A stretch of DNA of 64,000 bases from Rudanella paleaurantiibacter (lineage in GTDB: Bacteria > Bacteroidota > Bacteroidia > Cytophagales > Spirosomataceae), in contig NZ_WELI01000006.1 of assembly GCF_009184635.1 (NCBI RefSeq), forward strand, positions 310,001-374,000, given 5' to 3'. Position 1 is the first letter of the stretch. Each line of letters opens with the position of its first letter. Made by a program: the position numbers and the translations under genes. Positions 37,453-45,543 of this stretch are shown piece by piece. The notes under the pieces are model-generated. The model did not search any database. It was not told the origin of the DNA and was given only the letters and a program-made list of their open reading frames with translations.

Positions 37453-38085
37453 ATGAACACTAGAGCCATGAATAACAAGCAACAAAAAATCGATACCGGA
37501 ACGACGTTCCGGACGATCTCGATACTGGCCTTATTAGCCATCGTTCTTTTCTCTTCATTTGCCGAAGCCCAGGTCATTCAACCGCTACGGAGCCCCCGTC
37601 AGTGGAGTCCACAGGCTAAAGGCGCCGTGATTGGCGGTGCCGCTGGTGCCGCAGCCGGTGCTATCATCCACAAGCGTAACCGTGTAGTGGGTGGGGTTGT
37701 AGGTGGTGCCGTAGGTGCCGGTGCCGGGTATGCCATCGGTAAGCGAATTGATAATAAGCGTAAAGCGGCTGCTGCCCTCGCGGCTCGCCGGGCCGAAGAA
37801 GAGCGGATTGCTGCCGCCCGTCGGGCCGACAACGAATCGTACGGGCAAGCGAACCGTGTATTGCTCGCACGGGGTAAAAAAGCACCCGCACTCGCAACAG
37901 CGGCTGGGGTAGGGGCTGGCGCTGCGGTAGCCGGAGCAGCTTATGCGGCCAACGGCACAACGCCCGCTACATTGGCACCGGCTCAGCCGACGTATATGAC
38001 CAATATGGGCTACTTGCTCAACCCGACGTTTGGCGACCCAACGTCGGCCTACCCCGACTCCGAAGTTCGTCGGAAGAGCTGGTAA
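37453..38085 (+). CDS. Exported glycine-zipper protein
   Basis: About 210 residues. After a basic N-terminus comes a signal segment (ISILALLAIVLFSSFAEAQ). Next come two glycine-zipper helices, AVIGGAAGAAAGAIIHKRN and VVGGVVGGAVGAGAGYAIG, as in YMGG/OmpA-like Gly-zipper proteins of the envelope. A Lys/Ala/Arg-rich coiled stretch and a third Gly/Ala helix (GVGAGAAVAGAAYAANG) follow. Start codons TTG 37447, ATG 37453 and ATG 37468 are all in frame; one of the ATGs is likely. Such proteins often accumulate in stress; no direct evidence here. Confidence 0.85.
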   Translation: MNTRAMNNKQQKIDTGTTFRTISILALLAIVLFSSFAEAQVIQPLRSPRQWSPQAKGAVIGGAAGAAAGAIIHKRNRVVGGVVGGAVGAGAGYAIGKRIDNKRKAAAALAARRAEEERIAAARRADNESYGQANRVLLARGKKAPALATAAGVGAGAAVAGAAYAANGTTPATLAPAQPTYMTNMGYLLNPTFGDPTSAYPDSEVRRKSW

Positions 38086-38188
38086 GCACCCTCACGGCCG
38101 TTTGAGGCTGTCAGTCGCTAATCCCAATTATGTTCACAAGGCTCGGCCCGATACAGCTTCGGGCCGGGCTGCAAAACACACTGAAATC

Positions 38189-38665
38189 ATGATACGGAAT
38201 CTTAAATTTATAAAGGCATTTTTGCCGATCTGGGTGATGGTAGCCCTGTTGTCGGCCTGTACAAAATCAGGCGACGCCGTTGATGTAAAAGACCTGAACC
38301 GGCAGTTTATTGAGGCTTGGAATAGTAAAGACAGTGAAAAAATCACGAGTTTCCTCGCCGACGATGTGCACTTTTTGCAGGGCAACACCCACTTCACGGG
38401 TAAAGCCGAAGTGTCGCAGAAGTGGGTTCGCGAAACCCTCCCGACCCTGAGCGATCTGAAAACCTACGCAGTGACCTCGGCCGTAGACGCCCAAACGGCT
38501 TACGAAGCCGGTACGTATTCGGTTGATGTGCTGCCCGATACCCCGCAGGAGCCGGGTGGCGTGGGCAAGGGGAATTTTATCCTGCTCTGGAAAAAAGCCG
38601 CCGATAATACCTGGAAGCTGAGCTACGCGCAACTCGAAGGCTTGCCGGTAGTTGCCAAACGATAA
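38189..38665 (+). CDS. Lipoprotein with SnoaL-like (NTF2-fold) domain
   Basis: 158 residues from the ATG at 38189. A signal peptide ends in a lipobox, VALLSACTKS, with Cys at about residue 23. The mature part is a small alpha+beta domain of SnoaL/DUF4440 type (DLNRQFIEAWNSKDSEKITSF, DDVHFLQG, KAEVSQKWVRETLP, ending GNFILLWKKAADNTWKLSYAQ). This fold is used for ligand binding or simple isomerase chemistry; no specific substrate can be assigned. It follows the glycine-zipper gene by 103 bases. The frame open to 38030 overlaps that gene and is not supported. Confidence 0.85.
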   Translation: MIRNLKFIKAFLPIWVMVALLSACTKSGDAVDVKDLNRQFIEAWNSKDSEKITSFLADDVHFLQGNTHFTGKAEVSQKWVRETLPTLSDLKTYAVTSAVDAQTAYEAGTYSVDVLPDTPQEPGGVGKGNFILLWKKAADNTWKLSYAQLEGLPVVAKR

Positions 38666-38687
38666 ACAGACCTGATAACAGGTTCGG

Positions 38688-38715
38688 GGTCGGTCTTACT
38701 TCGGTAAGGCCGACC
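38688..38715 (+). terminator. UUCG-tetraloop terminator
   Basis: 12-bp stem (38688-38699 with 38704-38715, one G-T pair) closed by TTCG and followed by TTTTG. It lies 22 bases after the lipoprotein stop and just before the convergent thioesterase stop at 38725. Confidence 0.88.
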
Positions 38716-38724
38716 TTTTGTTTG

Positions 38725-39303
38725 TTAAAGGTGCAGTAGCTGCTCCAAATCGGGCGATAGCTGGCAGCGTTCAGTTGTAAGCGCCTGTATATTTTCCGGG
38801 AGCAGCATCCGATTGCGGGCATTGTCGAAATGTTCGGCGTAGTCGGTTCGCATTTCGCGTCGTTTCAGGGCTTCCAGAAACCGGCGGGCGTCTTCGGCCG
38901 TTTCGAGCAGGAGCGGGGGCACCTCGGTCGGCTTGCCCGTGTCGTCTTTGGCCACCATGGTAAAATACGAGGTGTTAGTGTGTTTGCTAACGCCCGTTTT
39001 TACGTTTTCGGCTACTACCTTAATACCCACGACGAGTGAGGTGCGGCCCACATAATTGACCGACGCCATGAGCGAAACCAGCTCGCCTACCTCAACCGGT
39101 TGCCGAAAATTGACCCCATCAACCGAAACCGTCACGCAGTACTCGCCCGCGTGTTTGGCGGCACAGGCGTAGGCTACTTTGTCCATTAGTGATAGCAGGG
39201 TGCCGCCGTGGATTTTACCGCCAAAGTTGGCGTAAGCCGGAATCATAAGCTCGGTGAGGGTAGTTTGTGAATAGCTCACGGGTTTGGCAGGTGATGCAGA
39301 CAT
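38725..39303 (-). CDS. Acyl-CoA thioesterase, hotdog fold
   Basis: 192 residues of the YciA/BACH type, which hydrolyse acyl-CoA thioesters in the cytosol. The hotdog core shows ELMIPAYANFGGKIHGGTLLSLMDKVAYACAAKHAG (about 19-54, with the catalytic Asn/Asp region), VDGVNFRQPVEVGELVSL and HTNTSYFTMVAKDD. A C-terminal extension of about 50 charged residues (EDARRFLEALKRREMR) is seen in some relatives. It has a large palindrome upstream (39343-39514). Confidence 0.9.
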   Translation of the reverse strand: MSASPAKPVSYSQTTLTELMIPAYANFGGKIHGGTLLSLMDKVAYACAAKHAGEYCVTVSVDGVNFRQPVEVGELVSLMASVNYVGRTSLVVGIKVVAENVKTGVSKHTNTSYFTMVAKDDTGKPTEVPPLLLETAEDARRFLEALKRREMRTDYAEHFDNARNRMLLPENIQALTTERCQLSPDLEQLLHL

Positions 39304-39342
39304 AGATGGGGACAGATTATAACAGGATATCGTCAGGGTACA

Positions 39343-39514
39343 TAATTAACGTGAATTATGCATAATACGCACTGCAAAATCCCTGTTCTACAAGTAGTTG
39401 CTGACGCGAGGGCCTTCGACAGGCTCAGGCTGACCGCAAATTTGTGAGCTGCCAGTCAGCCTGAGCCTGTCGAAGGCCCTCGCGTCAGCCATTATGCATA
39501 ATTCACGTTAATTA
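39343..39514. repeat. Large nested palindrome
   Basis: Inner arms of 34 bp, perfect (39401-39434 with 39455-39488), containing the word CCTTCGACAGGCTCAGGCTG and its complement, around a 20-base loop. Outer arms of 24 bp, also perfect (39343-39366 with 39491-39514), contain GTGAATTATGCATAAT. The left side has a 34-base spacer between inner and outer arm, the right only 2 bases. CAAAATCC occurs in the left spacer and just outside the right arm. It has no ORF. It looks like one palindromic repeat inserted into another, or a non-autonomous mobile element. Confidence 0.9.
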
Positions 39515-39545
39515 CAAAATCCAGCGTGTTATGAGCGGCAAAGGC

Positions 39546-39576
39546 ATAAAAAAAGACCGCACTCACGCGGTCTTTT
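39546..39576 (-). terminator. Terminator after the IscA-type gene
   Basis: Perfect 10-bp stem AAAAGACCGC/GCGGTCTTTT (39551-39560 with 39567-39576), a 6-base loop and a run of T on the minus strand. It begins 37 bases past the stop at 39613. Confidence 0.88.
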
Positions 39577-39612
39577 ACACCCGAAACCGGGCTTGTATGA
39601 GTCCAAAGTAGC

Positions 39613-39939
39613 CTACACCGAGAAGCTTTCGCCACAGCCGCAGGTACGCGAGGCATTCGGGTTTTTAAACTGAAACCCTTTGCCGTTGAGGCCGTCCGAA
39701 AAGTCGAGTTCGGTACCTGCCAGATACAACAGGCTTTTCCGATCTACCAGAATTTTGATGCCCTTATCCTCCACCAGATGGTCGGATGGCTGTTGCGTAG
39801 CGTCGAACTGAAGATCGTACATAAGGCCCGAGCAACCTCCGCCCTGTACACCTACCCGGATAGCGTGTTCGTCGGTCAACCCGTCTTTCTGACGGAGTTC
39901 AACAATCTTATTCTTAGCGCTTTCTGATACAGTTACCAT
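39613..39939 (-). CDS. IscA/ErpA/HesB-family iron-sulfur assembly protein
   Basis: A-type carrier that binds Fe-S clusters and passes them to apoproteins. 108 residues with the three conserved Cys: one in VGVQGGGCSGLMYDL (about 28-42) and two in SRTCGCGESF near the C-terminus. Also present are VDRKSLLYLAGTELDF and GKGFQFKNPNA. No isc/suf genes flank it. Which A-type subgroup it belongs to cannot be settled here. Confidence 0.93.
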   Translation of the reverse strand: MVTVSESAKNKIVELRQKDGLTDEHAIRVGVQGGGCSGLMYDLQFDATQQPSDHLVEDKGIKILVDRKSLLYLAGTELDFSDGLNGKGFQFKNPNASRTCGCGESFSV

Positions 39940-40088
39940 CGCTGTGTCAATGAATTATGAAACGTGTAGACGGGACAATGCTCCTGTTGGAATTCGTTAT
40001 CCAATCTCAAAATACTAACTTTTGCCCGGCTTGTAAAGTTCATTACCGAACGCACAGTCCGGTTTTATCTATTTTTCGAAAACGAAAC

Positions 40089-40493
40089 ATGCTAACCAAC
40101 GTCGAACATATTGGCATTGCTGTTCGGAGTCTGACCCAGTCTAACGAACTCTTCCAGAAGTTACTCAATGTAGCCCCCTACAAAGCAGAAGCAGTGGAGT
40201 CGGAAAACGTAACGACTTCATTTTTCCGGGTCAACCAGACCAAGATTGAACTGCTCGAAGCCACCGACCCTAGCAGTCCTATTGCCAAGTTCATTGAGAA
40301 GAAAGGCGAGGGAATTCACCACATCGCGTTTGAGGTCGATGATATTCTGGCCGAGATGGAGCGGCTTCGGAACGAGGGTTTTACACTGCTCAATGAGAAT
40401 CCCAAACTCGGTGCCGATAATAAGCTGGTTTGTTTTCTGCACCCCAAAGGGACCAATGGGGTGTTGATTGAACTGTGTCAGGATAGGGGGTGA
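40089..40493 (+). CDS. mce: Methylmalonyl-CoA epimerase
   Basis: Interconverts (R)- and (S)-methylmalonyl-CoA between propionate and succinate metabolism. 134 residues from the ATG at 40089; the frame open to 39957 lacks family similarity. Vicinal-oxygen-chelate fold with metal ligands in VEHIGIAV (His), GEGIHHIAFEVDD (His) and VLIELCQ (Glu). PKGTNGVLIEL is typical. The mutase genes are not in the window. Confidence 0.92.
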   Translation: MLTNVEHIGIAVRSLTQSNELFQKLLNVAPYKAEAVESENVTTSFFRVNQTKIELLEATDPSSPIAKFIEKKGEGIHHIAFEVDDILAEMERLRNEGFTLLNENPKLGADNKLVCFLHPKGTNGVLIELCQDRG

Positions 40494-40580
40494 GAAGGGG
40501 GAGGAAAAGGAGGAAGGGAGGAAAGGAGGAGGGAGCTGACACGTTAATAACTGTTGGGGCTCCATCTTCCCCCTGTCCTT
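40480..40580. repeat. Purine-tract hairpin between convergent genes
   Basis: The mce stop lies in AGGATAGGGGG (40480-40490), which pairs with CCCCCTGTCC (40570-40579) allowing one mismatch. Between them is a nearly pure A/G tract of GGAGGAAA-type words (40495-40535), and GGAGC/GCTCC can pair inside. Same 'word' style as the repeat at 50851-50931. Confidence 0.6.
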
Positions 40581-41239
40581 TATACCAAATTATTCTTGAA
40601 CGCGTAGGCAACCATGCCAGCGGTGTTTTTGGTGCCGGTTTTTTCCAGAATGCGGAGCCGGTGCCCCTCTACGGTACGGGGGCTCAGGAATATTTTTTCG
40701 CTGATTTCGGCGGTCGATAAACCTTCGCAGATGAGCTTGAGCACCTCTTTTTCGCGTTCAGAAAGGAGGATTTTACTATTGTACAGCGTAGAGGCTGGTT
40801 TGACGGCAGCCGCTGCGTTGGTCATTTTACGGAGCATCGCCCGCGACACAAACTCGTTCAGGTATACCCCCTCGTCGATCACCTTCCGAACGGCCTTCTC
40901 TACCTCTTCGGGGTCGGAGTCTTTCAGCAGGTAACCGCTAACACCCTTTTCGAGCAGGTGGAGCACCATCCGGTCTTCGTCGTGCATGGTAAGCACCACA
41001 ATCTTAACCAGTGGGTGGTGTTCGCGCAGATAATCGGCGGTGGCTGTACCGTCGAGAACAGGCATTTGCAGGTCGAGCAGAACGACGTCGGGCATACGGC
41101 GCGCAATCTTGTCGATGAGCTCTTGCCCATTGGCGGCTTCCAGAATCAGGTCGAAGTCGGGGATTTGCGTCAGAATAGAAGCCATACCCACTCGAAACAG
41201 GTTATGGTCGTCGCAGAGCGCCAGTTTGATCTTACGCAT
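40580..41239 (-). CDS. NarL/LuxR-family response regulator
   Basis: 219 residues. REC domain with acidic ALCDDHNLF, phospho-acceptor D56 (VVLLDLQMPVLDG) and SGYLLKDS. A C-terminal LuxR-type HTH follows: LSEREKEVLKLICEGLSTAEISEKIF and SPRTVEGHRLRILEKTGTKN. A transcription factor controlled by the kinase 13 bases upstream. Last gene of a four-gene operon (43120 to 40580). Confidence 0.95.
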   Translation of the reverse strand: MRKIKLALCDDHNLFRVGMASILTQIPDFDLILEAANGQELIDKIARRMPDVVLLDLQMPVLDGTATADYLREHHPLVKIVVLTMHDEDRMVLHLLEKGVSGYLLKDSDPEEVEKAVRKVIDEGVYLNEFVSRAMLRKMTNAAAAVKPASTLYNSKILLSEREKEVLKLICEGLSTAEISEKIFLSPRTVEGHRLRILEKTGTKNTAGMVAYAFKNNLV

Positions 41240-41252
41240 TAGTCAAGGGTCG

Positions 41253-42062
41253 TTAAATAAGAAGGGAGGCCAATTTAGGATTTTCGAGCGGAACCTGTAC
41301 AATCACACGGGAGCCCCGGCCGGGTGCCACATCGAACGTAACGTGCCCCTCAACCACGCTGAGCCGACTTTCGATGCTACGTAGTCCCAGACCCCGTTGC
41401 CGGTTTTGCTGCACCTCGTCGATATCGAAACCACGGCCATTGTCGAGTACTGCAACGCGTAGTTCGTCTTCATGCCGGAAAAACTGAATGACAATCTGAC
41501 TGGCCCCCGAATGCCGAACGGCGTTGGTGACTAACTCCTGCACAATCCGGTACAGCATCACCTCCAGCGATGGAGCCACAAACTCGAAGCTGTCGTGCCC
41601 TTCCAGTTGTACCCTTACCTGATCATTGGTAGCATTGCCTACCAGTTCTTCCAGCGCGGCCAAAAGCCCAAAGCGCTCGAGGGTAGTAGGGACCAGATCG
41701 CGGCTAATGCGCCGGACATTCTTGAGCGTATCGTCGAGTAGTTGGCGGGTTTTGTAGGCCTGCGCGCGTTCGGGCGAATACCGGTCGAGGCTGCGTTCGA
41801 GTTGGTTAAGGGTCATCTTGGCTACCGAGAGCATCGTGCCGATGTCGTCGTGCAGATCCTGTGCCAGCCGTCGGCGTTCGGCCTCCTGTCCCCGAAACAT
41901 GGCGGCCATCAGCTCTTGCCGGTGCCGCTCCAACATTTCCTTCACGGTAAGCTGATGGTGCGACTGCCGATGTTGATAGTAAGCCACGAAAATGACAATG
42001 AAGATAGCCATAATCAGCATAGCTATTGTCGCAATCAGCAGACTATCCGGGGGCGTTTCCAT
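41253..42062 (-). CDS. NarX-type sensor histidine kinase without its own sensor domain
   Basis: 269 residues. One membrane helix (about 8-28), then HisKA_3 with H71 in LAQDLHDDIGTMLSVAK and a C-terminal ATPase domain (VTNAVRHSGASQI, DNGRGFD, GLGLRSIESRL). There is almost no extracytoplasmic part. The upstream multi-pass protein (42066-42761), 3 bases away, may be the sensor; that is inference from operon position. Confidence 0.94.
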   Translation of the reverse strand: METPPDSLLIATIAMLIMAIFIVIFVAYYQHRQSHHQLTVKEMLERHRQELMAAMFRGQEAERRRLAQDLHDDIGTMLSVAKMTLNQLERSLDRYSPERAQAYKTRQLLDDTLKNVRRISRDLVPTTLERFGLLAALEELVGNATNDQVRVQLEGHDSFEFVAPSLEVMLYRIVQELVTNAVRHSGASQIVIQFFRHEDELRVAVLDNGRGFDIDEVQQNRQRGLGLRSIESRLSVVEGHVTFDVAPGRGSRVIVQVPLENPKLASLLI

Positions 42063-42065
42063 CTG

Positions 42066-42761
42066 TTAAAGCGTTAGGCGTCGAGCATGAGACAGCGCAA
42101 TGGCTAAACCAATATTTCGGGTAATTTCTACGCATTGCTCAATAATAACCATAACCGGAAGCTTGAACGTGCCATTCCACACAAACGTGTAGTGTATAAA
42201 TGGGCTCAGAAAAACACTCCCGGCATGGGCAATCAGCAAGCCGCAACAAATCCAGAACATAGGATATTCCAGTAGGTTATCGACCGGTAACTCACGAACC
42301 AGATATAGAAAAAAACGCAACACCAGCGTTAGCATCAGCACATTCTCGACCACGTACGAATACCGGTTGAGCCGGTGATTTTGCCAGTCGCTCAGGTTGG
42401 GGTTCGACCAGACAAAGTCAAAGCCGAAAAATAGGGTGAACAGCACCCCAACCACAACAATTGCCTTTTTCTCATACGTGTACGGAAACGTATGGTAAAA
42501 CATAGCCAGTAGCAACAACGCCCGCACGAGCAGGTCTGCATTGAACAGCATCAGGTTATTGATGCGGTAACTGGAGGTTACAATGCTGGTCAGGTTACGA
42601 AACGTAGTCCAGCCGATAAAAATGACCACCCAGCGTAAGTAGGGCGGTTTGTCTTTGTAGCCACCAACAAACAGCAGAGGGAGTAGAATAGATAACTCCG
42701 TTGTTACTGTCAGCGGAAACTTCAGGGTATGTCGTAAAAGAGCCTCAATAAAACTCACCAT
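42066..42761 (-). CDS. Multi-pass membrane protein, possible sensor partner
   Basis: 231 residues with about six or seven hydrophobic segments, for example LTVTTELSILLPLLFVGGY, AIVVVGVLFTLFFGFDFVW, VLMLTLVLRFFLYLV and MFWICCGLLIAHAGSVFLS. I do not recognise a named family. The ATG shares one base with the upstream stop (42761), so it is translationally coupled to the small Cys-containing protein, and the kinase follows 3 bases later. Context suggests a membrane input module for the kinase. Confidence 0.88.
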   Translation of the reverse strand: MVSFIEALLRHTLKFPLTVTTELSILLPLLFVGGYKDKPPYLRWVVIFIGWTTFRNLTSIVTSSYRINNLMLFNADLLVRALLLLAMFYHTFPYTYEKKAIVVVGVLFTLFFGFDFVWSNPNLSDWQNHRLNRYSYVVENVLMLTLVLRFFLYLVRELPVDNLLEYPMFWICCGLLIAHAGSVFLSPFIHYTFVWNGTFKLPVMVIIEQCVEITRNIGLAIALSHARRLTL

Positions 42762-43120
42762 TAATTCGATTGGTCACATTGATCGGGGCAACGGGCACCA
42801 TCGCCGTAGATTCCCGTTTGGGCACCGTTTTCGGGCATGTCGTCTTTCAGTCCTTTGGGAGCCCGGTGTCTGTCATTACCCTGTTTGTTCATGCCTACCA
42901 GCAGGAGTCGGGGTTCACCCTCGCAATGCCCGTGGTAGATTCGAATACCGGTACAGTCGTCGTCAGCTAATATTTTCAGCAGCAATTCTTTGCTGAAGGC
43001 TTCGGCATGAACGGGCTTTGCCTGCATCTCGCACTGTTTACGGTAAGCATTAACCCATCCTCTGGCTTCGTCGTGGTTCATTTCACGGCCACACTTCTCA
43101 AACGGAAACGGTTTTTTCAT
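42761..43120 (-). CDS. Small Cys-containing protein of unknown function
   Basis: 119 residues from the ATG at 43120; a TTG at 43126 is also in frame. The N-terminal half is helical (HDEARGWVNAYRKQCEMQAK, SKELLLKILADDDCTGIRIYHG). The C-terminal half reads PRLLLVGMNKQGNDR and ends GDGARCPDQCDQSN, with Cys suited to metal binding. Similar small proteins with RIYxG ... VGxxxxG ... CPxxC layouts occur in Cytophagales as far as I recall. First gene of the NarL-type operon. Function unknown. Confidence 0.75.
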   Translation of the reverse strand: MKKPFPFEKCGREMNHDEARGWVNAYRKQCEMQAKPVHAEAFSKELLLKILADDDCTGIRIYHGHCEGEPRLLLVGMNKQGNDRHRAPKGLKDDMPENGAQTGIYGDGARCPDQCDQSN

Positions 43121-43382
43121 GAACAAAAAGAGGAAGGTTCGCAGTAGGCAAGATAGCCCTTTTATGGGCTAAGCCGAATGGTCGAAGCCCGTCAGACGCC
43201 CAAAATGGGGGCATCTACGGGGAAGAATACGTAGTTTTACGCTATTGGAATCCGCAACAATCCCCCATTTTTGCAATCGCGTAATTATGCGCTATTAACA
43301 CTGGCTTACCTTGCAGACCTTTGCGAGGTCAATGCCTAACAGCACGACATTACGTTTTTCTCATCTCATAGGTTAGGTATGA
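43121..43382. other. Gene-free interval between rfbA and the NarL operon
   Basis: About 260 bases without a credible ORF. It should carry the promoter of the minus-strand operon starting at 43120, but no TAnnTTTG match was found on that strand. The only clear structure is the rfbA terminator at its left end. Confidence 0.5.
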
Positions 43383-43409
43383 AAAAGCCGGAGCATTGCC
43401 CCGGCTTTT
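43383..43409 (-). terminator. Terminator after rfbA
   Basis: Stem AAAAGCCGG/CCGGCTTTT (43383-43391 with 43401-43409), 9 bp perfect, a 9-base loop and T tract on the minus strand. It starts 34 bases beyond the rfbA stop. Confidence 0.82.
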
Positions 43410-43442
43410 CTTGTTTTCACGAAGAGTGGTGAGTGGTTGCTC

Positions 43443-44300
43443 TTAGGCAATCGACAGCAGGTACTGACCGTACCCGCTTTTCACCAGGGGCTTGGCAATT
43501 TCGCAAAGCTGCTCCTTGTCAATAAACTTCATGCGGTAGGCAATCTCTTCGATACAGCCGATTTTGAGGCCCTGCCGTTCTTCAATCACCTGCACAAACT
43601 GCCCTGCCTGCATCAGAGAGGCAAACGTGCCGGTGTCGAGCCAGGCAGTACCCCGGTCGAGTACACCTACTTTTAGCTTACCGCGCTCCAGGTACACCCG
43701 GTTTATGTCGGTAATTTCCAGCTCACCGCGGGGCGAGGGCTTAATATTCTTGGCGATCTCGACCACGTCGTTGTCGTAGAAATACAGACCGGGCACGGCG
43801 TAATTCGATTTGGGCTCGGTTGGCTTCTCTTCGATCGAGAGTACGTTAAACTGCTCATCGAACTCCACCACACCGTAGCGTTCGGGATCGTGCACCTGAT
43901 AGGCGTACACCACGCCCCCGTCGGGGTCGTTGTTAGCCTGCAACAACTTCGATAGGCCGGAGCCGTAGAAAATGTTATCGCCCAGAACCAGTGCTACCTT
44001 ATCGTTGCCGATAAACTCCTCACCGATGATAAACGCTTGTGCCAGACCGTCGGGGCTGGGTTGTTCGGCATAGCTGAACGAGCACCCAATCCGCGAGCCA
44101 TCGCCCAGCAGCTTCTCGAAGTGCGGCAGATCATGCGGGGTCGAAATGATCAGGATTTCGCGAATGCCCGCCAGCATCAGAATCGAAAGCGGGTAGTAAA
44201 TCATGGGCTTGTCGTAAACAGGCATCAGCTGTTTCGAAACGGCAAGCGTCAGGGGGTGAAGGCGGGTGCCGGAGCCTCCGGCCAGGATGATTCCTTTCAT
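43443..44300 (-). CDS. rfbA: Glucose-1-phosphate thymidylyltransferase
   Basis: Makes dTDP-glucose from dTTP and glucose-1-phosphate, the first step to dTDP-rhamnose and other deoxysugars for surface glycans. The ATG at 44300 gives 285 residues starting [18 protein letters not shown], the nucleotide-binding signature. [42 protein letters not shown] and [10 protein letters not shown] follow as expected. The frame to 44369 extends into a repeat and is rejected. Third gene of galE-rfbB-rfbA; rfbC and rfbD are absent here. Confidence 0.96.
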   Translation of the reverse strand: MKGIILAGGSGTRLHPLTLAVSKQLMPVYDKPMIYYPLSILMLAGIREILIISTPHDLPHFEKLLGDGSRIGCSFSYAEQPSPDGLAQAFIIGEEFIGNDKVALVLGDNIFYGSGLSKLLQANNDPDGGVVYAYQVHDPERYGVVEFDEQFNVLSIEEKPTEPKSNYAVPGLYFYDNDVVEIAKNIKPSPRGELEITDINRVYLERGKLKVGVLDRGTAWLDTGTFASLMQAGQFVQVIEERQGLKIGCIEEIAYRMKFIDKEQLCEIAKPLVKSGYGQYLLSIA

Positions 44301-44307
44301 GTTTTTA

Positions 44308-44392
44308 TTGAGTGATTGAGTGATTGGGTGATAGAGTGATTGTACAAGGCCGACTTGGAAACTATTCACTCATTCGCTCAATCACTCATTCG
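44308..44392 (-). repeat. Word-built inverted repeat between rfbB and rfbA
   Basis: Left half repeats GAGTGATT words (44309-44341); right half repeats TTCACTCA/TTCGCTCAATCACTCA (44364-44391). A perfect core is AGTGATTGAG (44311-44320) with CTCAATCACT (44377-44386). The word matches the repeat at 12501-12563, 32 kb away. It fills almost the whole 96-base gap inside this likely operon. Confidence 0.75.
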
Positions 44393-44396
44393 CCAA

Positions 44397-45461
44397 TTAC
44401 CGGTTAGCGTACATGTCTTCGTAATACTTCTGGTAGTTACCCGACGTGACGTTGTCGAGCCACTCCTGGTTGGCCAGGAACCAATCTACTGTTTTTTCGA
44501 GGCCCTCTTCAAACTGAAGCGACGGTTTCCAGCCCAGTTCGTTCATGATCTTGCTGGCGTCGATGGCGTAGCGCAGGTCGTGCCCGGCCCGGTCGGTTAC
44601 GTAGGTGATCAGTTTGGCCGATGTGCCCTCTTCACGGCCCAGCTTGCGGTCCATGATCGAGCAAAGCAGGTGAACCAGATCAATGTTTTTCCACTCGTTA
44701 AAGCCGCCAATGTTGTAGGTTTCGCCCAGCGTGCCGTTGTGGAAAATAGTGTCGATAGCCCGGGCATGATCGACCACGTACAGCCAGTCGCGCACGTTCT
44801 CGCCCTTGCCATATACCGGCAGGGGTTTGTTCGTCTGGATGTTGTGAATCATGAGCGGAATCAGCTTCTCGGGGAAGTGATTGGGGCCGTAGTTGTTCGA
44901 GCAGTTGCTCAGTACCACGGGCATTTTGTACGTGTTGCCGTAGGCCCGCACAAAGTGGTCCGACGCAGCCTTAGAAGCCGAGTAAGGCGATTGGGGGTCG
45001 TAAGACGTTGTCTCGAGGAAAAACTCCTCGGGGTTGTGCAGCGAGCCGTACACCTCATCGGTCGAAACGTGGTAGAAACGCTTGCCTTCAAAGCCGGTCG
45101 GGCTGTCTTTCCAGCAGTTTTTGGCCGCGTTGAGCAGGTTTACGGTGCCTACTACGTTGGTCATTACAAACGACATAGGGTCGGTAATAGACCGGTCTAC
45201 GTGCGACTCGGCCGCGAGGTGAATTACCCCATCCGGCTGAATTTCAGCGAACATAGCGTCGAGGAACGCAGCATCTGTAATATCGCCTTTGACGAACGTA
45301 TAATTGGGCGCGTGCTCAATGTCGGTGAGGTTGGCCAGATTACCCGCGTAGGTCAGCTTGTCGAGATTGACAATGCGGTACTCAGGGTATTTGGTCACAA
45401 AAAGCCGGACTACATGGGAGCCGATAAAGCCGGCACCGCCGGTAATTACAATTGTTTTCAT
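44397..45461 (-). CDS. rfbB: dTDP-glucose 4,6-dehydratase
   Basis: NAD-dependent SDR enzyme making dTDP-4-keto-6-deoxyglucose. The ATG at 45461 gives 354 residues starting MKTIVITGGAGFIGSHVV. It shows HLAAESHVDRSI, FYHVSTDEVYGSL, the catalytic Y-x3-K in SPYSASKAASDHFVRAY, NNYGPNHFPEKLIPL and VRDWLYVVDHARAI. The longer frame to 45509 lies in a repeat. It sits between galE and rfbA, 82 and 96 bases apart. Confidence 0.97.
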   Translation of the reverse strand: MKTIVITGGAGFIGSHVVRLFVTKYPEYRIVNLDKLTYAGNLANLTDIEHAPNYTFVKGDITDAAFLDAMFAEIQPDGVIHLAAESHVDRSITDPMSFVMTNVVGTVNLLNAAKNCWKDSPTGFEGKRFYHVSTDEVYGSLHNPEEFFLETTSYDPQSPYSASKAASDHFVRAYGNTYKMPVVLSNCSNNYGPNHFPEKLIPLMIHNIQTNKPLPVYGKGENVRDWLYVVDHARAIDTIFHNGTLGETYNIGGFNEWKNIDLVHLLCSIMDRKLGREEGTSAKLITYVTDRAGHDLRYAIDASKIMNELGWKPSLQFEEGLEKTVDWFLANQEWLDNVTSGNYQKYYEDMYANR

Positions 45462-45469
45462 GGTAGTAG

Positions 45470-45543
45470 TTTGTGGTTTATAGTTTATCGTTTGTAGTGT
45501 ATCGGGCATAGGGTGCCAGAAACCACAAAGAATGAACCATAAA
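45470..45543 (-). repeat. Word-built inverted repeat between galE and rfbB
   Basis: TTTGTGGTTT (45470-45479) pairs with AAACCACAAA (45520-45529). GTTTAT/AGTTTATCG words to its right in the left half face AACCATAAACTAAC in the right half. Several pairing registers exist. The word is different from the neighbouring 44308 repeat, although the architecture is the same. Confidence 0.7.

Noticed and set aside
37258-37485. A 75-residue minus-strand ORF downstream of priA
   Set aside because: No initiation context, no domain, and it overlaps the start of the glycine-zipper gene.
44340-45497. A 385-residue plus-strand ORF
   Set aside because: It is antisense to rfbB over its length; the rfbB frame has all catalytic motifs, while this frame has no family signal.
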